NCBI GenBank assembly: GCA_922989275.2
Contig: OV277857.1
Coordinates: 6,200,001 to 6,264,000 of the forward strand
From: Gari tellinella
Taxonomy: Eukaryota > Mollusca > Bivalvia > Cardiida > Psammobiidae
Direction: 5' to 3'
DNA: 64,000 nt
Of this stretch, positions 31,486 through 42,530 are shown piece by piece (positions within the stretch are counted from its first letter, which is position 1; every line of letters starts with the position of its first letter). The notes under the pieces were generated by a model that saw nothing but the letters and a program-made list of their open reading frames with translations, was not told where the DNA came from and did no database searches. The position numbers were made by a program, and so were the translations under genes.

Positions 31486-31799
31486 TTAATTACAGAACAA
31501 TAATAATGCAGAAAGCTCCTGTAATTAAGAATCTGTGCTTTAGGCAGATCCAGTATCTCTCCCAGAGATTCTCTGTCAACACAGCCTCTTAATACTACAA
31601 GATTGTTTGTATAAACATAAAACAGAAATAGGCTATGAGGTAATGGGTTAATTACAGAACAATAATAATACAGAAAGCTCCTTTAAGAGCTTTCTGCATT
31701 ATTACTGTCCTGTAATTAAGAATCTATGTGCGTAAAAAGCTGATCCTGTATCTCTGTTGAAACAGCCTCTTAATACTACAAGATTGTTTGTATAAACAT
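31486..31799 (+). repeat. Local direct duplication carrying an E palindrome
   Basis: Unit 1 31486-31618 and unit 2 31648-31799 share both ends (TTAATTACAGAACAATAATA ... GATTGTTTGTATAAACAT). An A-end scrap (GGCTATGAGGTAATGGG) lies between. Unit 2 has the whole E palindrome; unit 1 keeps one arm. Confidence 0.85.
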
Positions 31800-32180
31800 T
31801 GGAAAACTGATGTCCACTACCGTTGGGTCCTGACTTTTAATGGCTACTTGACCCCTAATATGTCCCTTTCACAGTTAGGGTGTCAATAAAGGAGGACGAT
31901 AATTTCCATTTCTCTGGACAATTCCGCTTTCTATTAACACGCCTATTCTCTGGACGAACGATCAGCGTTCCGAGCCGAAATGATTGGACATTTTATTGAT
32001 TTCCTGTTAGTTTTCAAGGAATATTATTTATCAAAAAGTGAAAGGCTTATTATTTCATGAATTCAAATGCCCAGTGATAACAATGGATGGATTCTGTCCA
32101 GTGGTCCCGTTGTTTTTACAATCAAACCTCGCAATGGCAACCAATCAGAAGACATCACTTTTTAGGGTGTTAACAGGCAT
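31800..32180. other. Non-repeat stretch
   Basis: More even base composition, no frame of interest; a candidate for conserved non-coding sequence. Confidence 0.4.
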
Positions 32181-32185
32181 GTGCT

Positions 32186-32257
32186 GAGAGCAAGATTAAA
32201 GTAAAGCAGAAAGCTCCTAACGGAGCTTTCTGCTTTACTTTGATCTTGCTTTAAGCA
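32186..32257 (+). repeat. E-family palindrome, near-perfect
   Basis: Arms of 29 bases with one mismatch (AGCAAGATTAAAGTAAAGC ... ) around a 4-base centre. Confidence 0.82.
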
Positions 32258-32985
32258 GTTATCTGTTTCTAGTATGATGGAGGTCATGACTATTCCAAGC
32301 GGTCAGAATAGACAGGTTTAACTGTTCAATTAAATTAATGCTCCTGTGACCACGTCTTTAACCTGCGGATATTGCCACCACTATTGCCGAGGCAGTTTTT
32401 TCGAATAAAATTATAAATCTGTTTGTTTTTCTTTCTTTAAAAACAACAACAACAAACAGTGGATTTTTAGAAAATGTTGCATCTTTCACAAACCATATTT
32501 TCATTGATCTGTTTTGTATTTGTAAACATTCGTTGAAAAATATAATTTCTGGGTTAAGCCGGTAAAATGGTCCAAAAATTTATGTACAATTACCCGGGGC
32601 TATATATTTCCCACGTCTCTGCGGACAGGTGACGGAGGTCATGTAAGGTGACCATTGAAACTGACCAATCGATGACCACTGGGCCATAAATGTATGAATT
32701 TATTAATAATATTAATGACCGCTATACAAACAGGCTTGGACTTTGGCACGTATATGGGCATTTTTCACTTTTTAATAATTTCGTCTTTGTGCGAGTGAAA
32801 ACCCCGCTTTCACTGCCCTCTGTGACCCATGCACATACAGAAAAGTCCTAAATTACCACTTTAATTATTACAAAGTTAAAATGTTCATGATGGACTTATT
32901 ATTTTTCTGAAAAATGACTATTTTACATTATTCTCTCAAGGAATATAATATGCTACCTATGAAAGATGAATTTTAGGGATATTTA
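32258..32985. other. 0.7-kb non-repeat stretch
   Basis: No repeat or exon. AT-rich homeodomain-like clusters (ATTTATTAATAATATTAATG near 32,697) are compatible with an intronic control element, but unproven. Confidence 0.4.
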
Positions 32986-32989
32986 CTTA

Positions 32990-33190
32990 ACCCTTTACAA
33001 AAAAGTCTGTTTCTAGCTTCGAAGATAGTTGACCACTAAAAGCGGGTTAAAAGTTAACCCTTCACCCCATAGCCCCATTTCTAGCTTCAAAACAGGGTGA
33101 CTAGCAGATTTTCTCTCTAACAGCATTTTGCTTTACTTTCAACCTGCTTTAAGTAGTCACCAGGTTCAGGCTATAGAATAATGAGTTAAT
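32990..33190 (+). mobile_element. Two degraded A fragments
   Basis: GTCTGTTTCTAGCTTCGAAG left arm (about 33,004), then CCCTTCACCCCATAGCC (33,058) and an arm ending GTTAATTAA. Confidence 0.55.
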
Positions 33191-33193
33191 TAA

Positions 33194-33437
33194 CCCATTA
33201 CCAAATAGCCTGATTCTAGTTTTGAAAATAGGTGATCACTTCAAGTAGGTTGAAAGTAAAGGAGAATGTGCCTTAAGGTGCATTCTGCTTTACTTTCAGC
33301 CAGCTTTAAGTTACCATCTGCTAAAATATAGAAAATAGTTCTAATCATAAATATTTATAACTGTATAAATTGAAACTCATTCCCTCAGTGGAGGAATATA
33401 TTAAAGGCGTAAAAAGGTGTATTCATGGGGTAACGGG
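33194..33437 (+). mobile_element. A-family MITE (244 bp)
   Basis: TTAA 33190-33193 and 33438-33441; core GAGAATGTGCCTTAAGGTGC. Confidence 0.88.
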
Positions 33438-33665
33438 TTAAGAGAACAAATATCTCTGAGATGGTAATGTGTAGAATATGTAATGCGTGTCAGCTTGATC
33501 TCATTAAAGGATTGATTCTTTGCAGCTCCCTATTTAAATAATACTATGGAATGGTCCATGGCCAATATATGGACAAGTCCAAAGCAATGCAATAGGTAAA
33601 TGGTCCAGAGTGTACCATCTGTTACAGATATACATTGACATGCTTACCATTGTGTGTCAGTATAA

Positions 33666-33910
33666 CTTCCCTTACCCCATAGCCTGTTTCTAGAATTGAA
33701 GATAGGTGACCACTTAAAGCAGGTTGAAAGTAAAGCAGAATGCGCCCTAAGGCGCATTCTGCTTTACTTTCAGCCTGCTTTAAGCTACCATCTGTTAGAA
33801 TATCAAAAATATCTCTGTGATACTTATTCATGACCGTATAAAATGGAATTATTTTCTTCAGTGGAGGAAATAGTAAGAGACATAAAAAGGCGTATTTAGG
33901 GAGTAATGGG
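33666..33910 (+). mobile_element. A-family MITE
   Basis: CCCTTACCCCATAGCC to GGGAGTAATGGG, TTAA 33911-33914; core GCAGAATGCGCCCTAAGGCGC. Confidence 0.86.
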
Positions 33911-33914
33911 TTAA

Positions 33915-34340
33915 CCCTTTCTCTCATACCTTGTTATCAGTGTTTATTACAGCTAGGTGGCTGTTTAAAGCAGGCTTAACCCATTACCCCATAGCCTGTT
34001 TCTAGTTTTGAAAACAGGTGGTCACTTAAAGCAGGTTGAAAGTAAAGCAGAATGTGCCTCAGGCACATTCTGCTTTACTTTCAGCCTGCTTTAAGCCATC
34101 ATCTGCTAGAATTCAGAAAATACTTCTTATGATAGAGATTCATCACTGTATAATTTGGAACTGTTTTCTCCAGTAGAGGAATAAATTGAAAGGCGTAAAA
34201 AGGCGTCTTTATGAGGGAATGGGTTAAAGTAAAGCAGAAATCTCCTTATAGGAGATTTCTGGTTTACTTTTAGCCTGTTAAAGCAGTGATCTTTCAAGAT
34301 GTAAGATAAGTGTCCTTAGTGTGGCTCTTTTATAAGAGCA
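33915..34340 (+). mobile_element. E-type TTAA element interrupted by an A copy
   Basis: CCCTTTCTCTCATACC ... TTTAAAGCAGGC, then A (33980-34223), then AAGTAAAGCAGAAATCTCC / GGAGATTTCTGG resumes. Ends comparable with 63,205-63,409. Confidence 0.65.
33980..34223 (+). mobile_element. A-family MITE (244 bp), nested
   Basis: TTAA 33976-33979 and 34224-34227; core GCAGAATGTGCCTCAGGCAC. Confidence 0.88.
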
Positions 34341-34480
34341 GGGAAGTCTTAAAAGCTTGAAAAGGCATTTGTTTCAACCCAATTATATATAATAAAAGCA
34401 TGCAAATATGCTTCAATGAAGGACAAGGTTAATGTATGAATATACCATACATCGCTTCCTTCCTACAATGGCCCTTATAC

Positions 34481-34558
34481 AACTGTATAAATAGGGATTT
34501 TTTCTTCAGTGGAGGAATAAGGTAAAGACGTAAAAAGACCTACATATTGGGTATTAGG
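34481..34558 (+). mobile_element. A right-end fragment
   Basis: TTTTTTCTTCAGTGGAGGAA to TATTAGG. Confidence 0.55.
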
Positions 34559-34739
34559 TTAACGGGTACTTGCCCACCAGTTTCAAACCAGTACAAAATT
34601 TAACTACCCACCATACACAGTACAAAGAGAGATAACTTGAGATACACATTTAGGAAGTTATAATCCATTTAATTCAAGAATTTAACCCTCTTCTTCATTA
34701 TAAGGCAAAAGTCCAAATCATCTCTATATAACTATGTTT

Positions 34740-34935
34740 CACCAAATACCCTATAGTCTGTTTCTAGTTTTGATGATAAGTGGCCACTTAAAGCAGGTTG
34801 AAGGCACATTCTGCTTTACTTTCAGATTGCTTTAAGTTTAAACCTTCTAGGATATGGAAAACATTTCTCATTGTCCATATTTATGACTGTATAAACTGGA
34901 CAATAAATTTAAGGCATAAAAAGGTGTATTTATGC
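34740..34935 (+). mobile_element. A-family MITE, left palindrome arm deleted
   Basis: AGCAGGTTGAAGGCACATTC joins the left arm tip directly to the right half of the centre. Confidence 0.72.
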
Positions 34936-34940
34936 AATAG

Positions 34941-35006
34941 CACACAGTGCAGACCCTGATGAGATGCCGCATAATGTAGCATCTCATCAGAGTCTACACC
35001 GTTTGC
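34941..35006 (+). repeat. Hairpin with mixed K/C core
   Basis: CAGTGCAGACCCTGATGAGATGC / GCATCTCATCAGAGTCTAC: K-type base, C-type tip. Confidence 0.6.
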
Positions 35007-35218
35007 AAATATCCACTTTAGTAGAGACTAGACTAAATGGGATGATACTGCAAATATGCTACAACTTGAACTTGCCTGACTGTATGAAGAAAGCATGACC
35101 AGGCCATAAAAGATTGCAAACAGTGAAGACCGGGAACAATCACGTTTCAAACAAACTCTAGACAGACATAATCTTTTATGCACATTAAAAATGGAAGCAA
35201 CAACAGTGGATACAACAA

Positions 35219-35395
35219 CAGGGCTTCAGATAAGGGGGGTATTGAAAACTAAAATCCTTATTTTTACTTTAAACCCTAGGGTGTCACTACTCATTAGAAT
35301 TGTCTCGAAGAGACAATTCTAATGAGTAGTAACACCATAGGATGATCGAGTGAGAAAATGTTTGTTTTGTTCAGTTTACTCCCTCTGGAGCCCTG
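35219..35395 (-). mobile_element. D-family MITE (177 bp)
   Basis: CAGGGCTTCAGATAAGGGG to CCCTCTGGAGCCCTG; centre CATTAGAATTGTCTCGAAG; CAACAA-like flanks. Confidence 0.83.
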
Positions 35396-35862
35396 CAACA
35401 AATACATTAGCTCTGGCCAGTAGGTCATTCCAAAATAGCAGATAATTGGAGTCTACAATGTTTGTCATTTCTATGTGTCCTTTACCTCCCGACGACACGG
35501 CCCATGTGGTATTCACCAGACCGGACATGTGTATTTTCGTCCTGATAGATAGACGGCAAACAAAGACTAGTGTCTCGTTTCAATTGGCTAAACATCGGTG
35601 TTAACCAGACTTCTGCCGATCGCCATTTCACGGATTTTGTAAAACAGTTTGGATTCAGATCAGACACATAGGAACTCAGTATCTAATCAGCATCCAATCT
35701 GAAGATGTAATTATATCTAAAATGCATAAAAACTTAAATTTTCCATGTTTTTTTTTATTTAGTGCAGATCACAAATTTAAAGAAGACATAAGTACAGCAG
35801 AACGAAGGTTTAATAATCTCACTTTTTAGGTTAGCATTAAATACATACATTTGAATGAAATT
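35396..35862. other. Mostly non-repeat
   Basis: Loose hairpin ACAGTTTGGATTCAGATCAG near 35,640-35,700; otherwise nothing supported. Confidence 0.35.
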
Positions 35863-35866
35863 TTAA

Positions 35867-36070
35867 CGCTTTTTCCACGGATCATGACTTGCCTAATATT
35901 TGCAAACAGTTAGGATCCAAATCAGATGCTGCATAATGTGGCGTCTGATTTGGATCCCAACTGTTTGACTCTTGTTTTTAGGTTTTTTCAATAAAAAAAG
36001 TATAAAATCTAATTTGAAATTTTTTGCATATAACAATTTGAAAGCAGACGATATTATGGCGGGAGAAGGG
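35867..36070 (+). mobile_element. H-like MITE (about 204 bp)
   Basis: TTAA 35863-35866; centre GCAAACAGTTAGGATCC ... GATCCCAACTGTTTGAC; end AGCAGACGATATTATGGCGG then AGAAGGG resembles H. Confidence 0.65.
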
Positions 36071-36330
36071 TTCACTGTCCCTGTATCTGTGATACAGCTG
36101 ATGTAGCGATAGGCCAGCTCTTAGTTCAATCTTTGAAAACTGGATAAGAGTCGTCTGCTTCTGAATTGACGTCTGCTGACATTCCAAAATTAACTAATTT
36201 CTTTGTTTATTTCCAAAAACTTATCATATTCACAAACACTTTGGAACTAGATCAGACCCAAAGTTCCTTGTCGTCTGATCGAGATCCATACTGGTTGCAA
36301 ATGCAATTGTCAAGTTATCACATTAGCACT
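36071..36330. other. Short non-repeat stretch with a weak hairpin
   Basis: ACTTTGGAACTAGATCAGAC / GTCTGATCGAGATCCATAC near 36,236-36,295. Confidence 0.4.
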
Positions 36331-36335
36331 TTTAA

Positions 36336-36569
36336 CTAGTTACCTCATTAGCCTGTTTCTAGTTTTGAAGATAGATGACCACTTAAAGCAGGTTGAAAGT
36401 AGAGCAGAATGCGCCTTAAGGCGCTTTCTGCTTTACTTTCAGCCTGCTTTAAGCTTCCATCTGCTAGAATATAGAAAATACTTCTTATGATACTTTTTAA
36501 TGACTGTATAAATTGGAACTATTTAATTCAGTGAAGGAATAAATTAGAGGTGTAAAAAGGCATAATAGG
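36336..36569 (+). mobile_element. A-family MITE
   Basis: TTAA 36332-36335 and 36570-36573; core GCAGAATGCGCCTTAAGGCGC. Confidence 0.85.
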
Positions 36570-36574
36570 TTAAA

Positions 36575-37150
36575 AGACTTGAGAGACTTCACCTCTACTC
36601 CTGAGATCGATGCCTTAATTTCTTTCAAGTGGGAAACACATTTTGTTGACCTATGCAAATAGTTTTGATCCAGATCATTTCCTTTTCGATTAAGTATCAA
36701 TATAAACCTGTCAACATTTGATCTGCTCTATTTTCTTTACAGTTGTGATTTGCATTGATTCAAGACTAAATTGTTATGATATCTGATCTTAATTGTTAGT
36801 TGTTAATTGTTTCAAAATGTGGGAGAAATTCAAAACCTTTTTTACAAATACATAGTGACCACTGAAAATACAGAGAAACAACAGTTTTTTTTTCACACAA
36901 AAGAGCAAAGGAGTTGCTTAGAAACTGTGCTTATGTTCAGGGCATTAACTTCTTGACACAAAAATCGTTAATTTCTGTGAAAACTTTGAAATTTCACTCG
37001 GGTTTTCATGAAACTGTGTAAGCACGTGACATATCGCAACTTACAGCGTCCTCCAAAGGATATATGTCAGTCCGTTTCAGGCAGTATAGTACGAAATGCA
37101 ATTTTATTTAAGGTGTCATTTAGTTTCATGCTAGAAAACATTTTGTATAC
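36575..37150. other. Non-repeat stretch
   Basis: No exon or repeat seen. Confidence 0.4.
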
Positions 37151-37180
37151 AGTAAAACTCTGACGTTCTTTATGACAACC

Positions 37181-37424
37181 TAGTCTTTGAACTCTAGTCA
37201 CGCATATATGCGTCATTTGCAAACAGCATACCTGTGAGGAGTACACTTGTCCTATGCAAACAGTGTAGACCCTGATCAGAGGGCTCCTAAGGAGCCCTCT
37301 GATCAGGGTCTACACTGTTTGCCATTTTGACATATATTGTAAAAATTTACCCTTAAAAGTCAAAAATGGACAAGACTAAATAGAAAACTAGACTTGTGCA
37401 TTTGAAGTTTCAGGGAGGAAAGGG
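37181..37424 (+). mobile_element. B-family MITE, subtype B2
   Basis: CTTTGAACTCTAGTCACGC to CAGGGAGGAAAGGG, TTAA 37425-37428. Perfect 33-bp palindrome arms at 37256-37322 with a 1-base centre. Confidence 0.86.
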
Positions 37425-37448
37425 TTAAAACAAGGCTCATTAGGGTGC

Positions 37449-37670
37449 TAATCATTTACCTCATTGCCTGTTCCTAGTTTTGAAAACAGGTGACCACTTG
37501 AAGCATGAAAGAAAATCAGAATTCTCCTTAAGGCACAGTCTGCTTTACTTTAATTAGCCTGCTTTAGGCTATTTATCTGCTAGGATATACAAAATATTTA
37601 TCTTCGTACAACAATTTTTCATGAACTATTTTCTTCAGTGGAGGAAAACACTAAATGTGTATCTGTGAAT
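37449..37670 (+). mobile_element. A-family MITE, diverged
   Basis: ATTTACCTCATTGCCTG; core decayed (ATTCTCCTTAAGGCACAG); CTTCAGTGGAGGAAAAC. Confidence 0.68.
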
Positions 37671-37863
37671 AGTGCACTAAAATTTCAGATGCAAACAGTG
37701 AAGACCAAGATCATAGGGCTTCTAATGTCTCCATTAACCCTTTGATCAGAGTCTGCACTGTTTGTCATATTGCAATACATTAACAAAAAACAATCCTGTA
37801 CAGTCAAAATGGACTAGACTGAAATAGAAACTGGAATTGTCCATTTGAGGTTTCAGGGAGGAG
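37671..37863 (+). mobile_element. B-family MITE, left end lost
   Basis: GCAAACAGTGAAGACCAAG ... GGTTTCAGGGAGG, TTAA 37864-37867. Confidence 0.7.
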
Positions 37864-38019
37864 TTAACAGGAAAGCTGACTATGGCCTCCACTGATGCGG
37901 TCAAAATAACAGGGCGTTACTATAAACACCTGGGTCTATGAATTTGATGGTGTCTGGTTTGTATTGTTGATCCTTGGTACAGTGACTTCAGTAATAATAT
38001 ACATGAACATACATATTAA

Positions 38020-38258
38020 TCCATTGCCCCATAGCCTGTTTCTAGCTTTCAGGACTTTTTTGTGACCACATAAAGCAGGTTGAAAGTAAAGCAGAATGTG
38101 CCTGAAGGCACATTCTGCTTTACTTTCAGCCTGCTTTAATAACTTCTGCTAGGATATAGAAACATTTAATTTTCTATGTTGCATATTCATGACTGCATAT
38201 TTTCTCTAGTGGAGGAATAATTTAAAGGCATAAAAAGGCGTATTTGTGGAGTAACGGG
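38020..38258 (+). mobile_element. A-family MITE
   Basis: TTAA 38016-38019 and 38259-38262; core GCAGAATGTGCCTGAAGGCAC. Confidence 0.86.
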
Positions 38259-38351
38259 TTAAACACCAACTAATCCACTCTTTCCTCCAAGAAGCACCTC
38301 ATAAGTGCCACAAATGTATATTCAACAAAGGTATTAATACAGAATGAGAGC

Positions 38352-38495
38352 TTTAAAAGTAGGATGACTGTAAAGCAGAAAACTCTTATAGGATGAAAAG
38401 CAGAAAGCTCCTATAGGATGAAAACTTTAAAAGTAGGATGAAAGTAAAGCAGAAAGCTCCTATAGGAGCTTTCTGCTTTGATTTCATCCTGCTGC
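38352..38495 (+). repeat. E palindrome with repeated left arm
   Basis: TTTAAAAGTAGGATGA followed by GCAGAAA-CTC occurs more than once (38,355; 38,409) with an extra GAAAAGCAGAAAGCTCC between; a single right arm follows. Confidence 0.7.
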
Positions 38496-38499
38496 AAGC

Positions 38500-39005
38500 A
38501 ATCATATGTTTTTATAACACCTTCTGCTATTGGTCATTTGCACTTTTGGTTTTAAAGTAAAAGATTAACTTAACAGACAAAAACATTGGTACGGATGGAA
38601 GTTTTTAAGGTGTCGTTAATTTGGCGATTATACAATGTTAAAACATGTTCTACCCGAATGCATGTCTGGGTATTTTATTTACTTTACTATAGTGCTCATG
38701 CGAGCGTTTACCCTTTGCGGTACCTCTGTGGTAAATATAGGCGACAAATGACCTGGTGAGGTCATTGAAAAGTGGGTTTCAATCAATATGTTATAAGCCA
38801 TGTTTTCTTGTCTAACCTGCCACATGCAAGGCTGTGGCGGATGGCCAGTCCATTTGCCGCGAAACACGAAACACGTACCATAGACTAATGGTGGCCTGTA
38901 GCCTTGTAACAGCTGAATTATAATTATGTGCACTTCAAATTTGCAAAATACATTGTAATTGTACATCACTAAATCACACCCTTTTACGACTCAAAATAAG
39001 ACTTG
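38500..39005. other. Non-repeat stretch
   Basis: A 96-codon minus frame (38679-38969) is not recognised; nothing else supported. Confidence 0.4.
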
Positions 39006-39024
39006 TTTTCAGATAAATGCTAAA

Positions 39025-39095
39025 ATCAAGATGAAAGTAAAGCAGAAAGCTCCCTTTGGGAGCTTTCTGCTTTACTTTCATCCTGCTTTAAAGCT
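39025..39095 (+). repeat. E-family palindrome
   Basis: AGATGAAAGTAAAGCAGAAAG and its inverse around CTCCCTTTGGGAG. Confidence 0.8.
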
Positions 39096-39339
39096 GGTAT
39101 TTGTTTTTTAAGCTAGCCATGTGTGGTCATAATAGTCAAGGTTTACTGTATAACGCCAGATTGACTGTGTCCTGCAGCCTATGAACTCGAAATAAATGTA
39201 CATGTAGTAATATCTGAAAAGTATGTCAAACTAGTGTTCAGGGTTGATTTGATTTGCTATGATTCAAATACATCACTTTTGACTGTTTCAGTCATATTGC
39301 GATGTCTAGCTAATACAGGTGACAGAAGACCCAAGATGC

Positions 39340-39510
39340 CCTTTCTGCACTGTTTCGGGCACTAGTCACCAACTAGGTAAAATCCCCTGAACTCCTGAAC
39401 CAATCCAACTGAAAAGCTTTCCCACATGAAAACTTCAAAGTGCCCAGACCTGGGATTCAAACCCACAGCAGTGAGGATCTAAGTGACCGTTTGACCACAG
39501 AGGCCCCCTG
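39340..39510 (-). mobile_element. tRNA-derived SINE
   Basis: On the minus strand from 39510: GGGGGCCTCTGTGGTCAAAC (A box TGTGGTCAAACGGT at 39499-39486), then B box GGGTTTGAATCCC (39464-39452), then a non-tRNA body (CTGGGCACTTTGAAGTTTTC ...). 3' limit approximate; no clear tail or target duplication found. Confidence 0.7.
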
Positions 39511-39582
39511 ACTTTAAGGAAATAATAAACTTTTACTTTCAGGATGCGCTAACCCATTACCCAATAGCCTATTTCTAGTTTT

Positions 39583-40232
39583 TTTATGCCCCCGGCATCG
39601 ACAGATGCGGGAGCATATAGTAATCGTCCTGTCCGTCCGTCCTTCCTTCCGTCCGTCCGTCCGTAACCTGGTTAAGTAGATTTTACCGTTTCGTCTAGCA
39701 TCAACACCGCTTATTCAAATGCTTGGATACTTATACAGTTGTTGCCTTGGACCATTCCCTAGCCACCAATAATACCTAACCTTGATTTTGACCTTGACCT
39801 TGACCTAATTTGGACTTAGAATATTTTGAATGGGCTATTTCTTGGTTAACTAGATTTTACCGTTTCGTCTAGCATCAACACCGCTTACTCCAATGCTTGG
39901 ATACTTATACAGTTGTTGCCTTGGACCATTCCCTATCCACCAATATCACCCAAACATGATTTTGACCTTGGCCTTGACCTAATTTGGACTTAGAATATTT
40001 TGAATGGGCTATTTCTTGGTTAACTAGATTTTACCGTTTTGTCTAGCATCAACACTGTTTACTACAATGCTTCTATACTTATACAGTTATTGCCTTGGAC
40101 CATTACAAACCCACCAGTAATACCCAAGCTCAGTTTGACATTGACCTTTACCTAATTTGGACTTAGAAAAGATTCAGAATATATTGTCAAGGATGCCACC
40201 GGGGGCATAAGCGTTTATTGAACGCAGTCTTG
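39583..40232 (+). mobile_element. pearl-like Helitron-associated element (HINE)
   Basis: Subterminal inverted repeats ATGCCCCCGGCA (39586) and TGCCACCGGGGGCAT (about 40,194-40,208). GTCY tetranucleotide microsatellite at 39625-39664. About three 174-bp tandem units. Terminal hairpin GCGTT-TATTG-AACGC at 40211-40225, inserted in a T-rich site of an A copy. This combination (microsatellite, tandem core repeats, 3' hairpin, no transposase) is that of bivalve pearl elements, which belong with the non-autonomous Helentron group. Confidence 0.82.
39668..40190 (+). repeat. 174-bp tandem repeat, about 3 units, inside the pearl-like element
   Basis: TTTTACCGTTT recurs at 39681, 39855 and 40029. Units contain CTAGCATCAACACCGCTTA and TGACCTAATTTGGACTTAG. 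Confidence 0.9.
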
Positions 40233-40346
40233 TTTAAGACAGGTGAACACTTAAAGCAGGCTGAAAGTAAAACAGATTCAATGCGTCTGGACATCTTTCC
40301 AAAGTCTACAAGTCCATATGAACATTTCAGCTTAAAAAGTATTTAA

Positions 40347-40600
40347 CTCTTTACCCCATAACCTGTTTTTAGTTTTGAAAATAGGTGACTACTTAAAGCA
40401 GGTTGAAAGTAAAGCAGAATGATTCTGCTTTACTTTCAGCCTGTTTTAAGCTTCCACCTGCTAGAATAAACAACATATTCCTTATGATACATATTAATTA
40501 TAAAGACAGTATAAATTGGAACTTAGAATAATTTTCTTCAGCGAGCAAATTATATGCTATAACTGAATGTGCAAAATGGCGCTTCTATGGGGGTAAAGGG
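40347..40600 (+). mobile_element. A2-subtype MITE
   Basis: TTAA 40343-40346 and 40601-40604; CTCTTTACCCCATAACC to GGGGGTAAAGGG; palindrome centre trimmed to GCAGAATGATTCTGC. Confidence 0.85.
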
Positions 40601-40604
40601 TTAA

Positions 40605-41390
40605 CGATGGACGACAATGTTTTATTGAGTGGTTCCGTGAGTACATGATACATGTTGGTCCTCAGTTGGTCTGCCCTAACCACTTCCTACTTGTTCATAA
40701 GCCGTTTATTGCAACAGGTTTATTTGAATAGTGTCGAGATCACGCTGCCCTTAGATAACCTTTAAGATCTGCAGGTAACATTCACTGGTAACTAAAAATC
40801 GGCTAATGTTTAGACCCGTGGCTAAGGTGGACAAAAAGCCCAGACAGACTTAGTAAACAAAGACTGATCGACACTCAAAGCATGTTAATATGGGCAGAAT
40901 TATTCAACAGCTTTTACAGCGACCAATAACCAGTCATATTCACATTTAAGTTTTGCACTATAAATGAGTGTTTTCAACCGTAAATTTTTGTCGTACATAG
41001 TTTTGTCACTTTTTATTGGTTTTCCCCTCGCGAGCCCCTGACTACAGATGAATGACCCTCAGACGGTCTGACCTGGACGAGTATACTTACCTGTACTTTA
41101 TGTCGCTTATTATAACCATTTTTAGCTCGGAAAAAACATACATGAATATCGCGTTTTAAATCTCTAGTGAACGTCACACAAACAAGTTGGTATGATGATG
41201 AAATGTTTTAATATATCACTGATGATAACTCTAGAGCTGTTTATTAATTTTTCAATGAAATAATTAGCAGACGGCTTTTAATGTCGCCGTTTTTTTAAAG
41301 GATCAATACCACTCTGTCCAAATATTCAAATTGAACTTGTTGTAAGCGATCATTCAACTTAGAAGCATGGTGCTCCTTTAAGACAACTAT
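40605..41390. other. 0.8-kb non-repeat stretch
   Basis: No exon or repeat seen; mixed composition. Candidate conserved region. Confidence 0.4.
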
Positions 41391-41392
41391 CT

Positions 41393-41465
41393 GCTTAATG
41401 CAGAACAAAAGTAATGCAGAAAGCTCCTACAGGAGCTTTCTGCATTACTTTTGTTTTGCATTAAG
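41393..41465 (+). repeat. E-family palindrome
   Basis: GCTTAATGCAGAACAAAAGT ... AATGCAGAAAGCTCC mirrored around CTACAGG. Confidence 0.8.
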
Positions 41466-41825
41466 CTGCCATCTCTTTTAAAAGATGTTTATCAATTTTT
41501 CTGTTTTAAAGGTTGTTAAACAAGCTTAACTGTAAATCGACTGTTAGTGCGATCCTTTACCTTTAACCTGAGATTCGTCTGCTTCAAAAAAGTCGTCTGC
41601 TTCATGTTTAAAAATAATTTTTAAGCATTTTAATTGATATAAAACTTTAACATAAGTGTCAATTTGTTTATATCCTGATGATATGAAAAAAAGTGAGACA
41701 TCTAACCTGAAACTTTAAAGTTGTCCAATTTCCCAGACAATGATTACGGTAATACTGGGGGTAATAATTTCAAACTTATGTACAATTTTGGATCCAGGTA
41801 GAATACAAGGAAGATATGTTATATA
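41466..41825. other. Mostly non-repeat; H-like scrap
   Basis: GATTCGTCTGCTTCAAAAAAG and GTCGTCTGCTTCATG (41,571-41,607) recall the H right arm. Confidence 0.4.
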
Positions 41826-41830
41826 ATTAA

Positions 41831-42050
41831 CCCATTTATACCCAGTGGATTCTTCCATTTTTATATATTGGATCAGTCCTTTTTTTATCAAAGGGATGCC
41901 TGGTCAAAATTTCATTTTCATTTTGTTTCATATTGAAATTCCTATCAGCAAACAGTGCAGACTCTGATCAGATGCCGCATAATGCTGCGTCTGATCAGAG
42001 TCTACACTGTTTGCCTATGTCCCATATATGGGATCATGGGCACAAATAGG
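41831..42050 (+). mobile_element. O-family MITE (220 bp)
   Basis: TTAA 41827-41830 and 42051-42054; CCCATTTATACCCAG to GGGCACAAATAGG. Near-perfect hairpin GCAAACAGTGCAGACTCTGATC, tip GATGCCGCATAATGCTGCGTC. Confidence 0.8.
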
Positions 42051-42145
42051 TTAATAGTTATGATAACTATTTCTTGAGAAACCAGCAGCCGTGGGTGGGT
42101 AGGGTTTTACCTCCCTTTCACTGCCTTAGTTTATCACCTGTTTAA

Positions 42146-42530
42146 CCCTTTACTCCATGAATATGCCTTTTTATGCATTTAGCCCTTTATTCCATAAAAA
42201 TGCTTTTTTTGTGCATTTAATTAATTCCTCAACTATACAGGTGAATTCTGCTTAACTCTTTCCTCCCTGAAACTTTAAATGGACAATTCCAGTTTCCATT
42301 TTAGTCTAGTCCATTTCTGACTTTAAAGGGTTGTTTTTGTAAATGTTTGGCATTGTGACAAACAGTGAAGACCCTGATCAGAGGGCTCCTTTCGGAGCCC
42401 TCTGATCTGGGTCTTCACTGTTTGCATAGGACATGTGTACTATTCACATGTACACTGTTTGAAAAGCACGCCTATATGCGGGACTAGGGTTCAAAGAGTT
42501 AATCAGTACTTTCAACCTGCTTTACCATAA
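42146..42530 (-). mobile_element. A fragments with nested B
   Basis: Two A ends in tandem (CCCTTTACTCCATGAATATG, CCCTTTATTCCATAAAAATG), then half a palindrome GAATTCTGC interrupted by B and resumed by TACTTTCAACCTGCTTTA. Confidence 0.65.
42256..42498 (-). mobile_element. B-family MITE (243 bp)
   Basis: TTAA 42252-42255 and 42499-42502; centre GATCAGAGGGCTCCTTTCGG. Very close to the copy at 6404. Confidence 0.92.

Larger units (their letters stand above)
39553..40283 (+). mobile_element. A-family MITE split by a pearl-like element
   Basis: CCCATTACCCAATAGCC ... TTTCTAGTTTT, insertion, then AAGACAGGTGAACACTTAAAG; truncated soon after the core begins. Confidence 0.78.
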
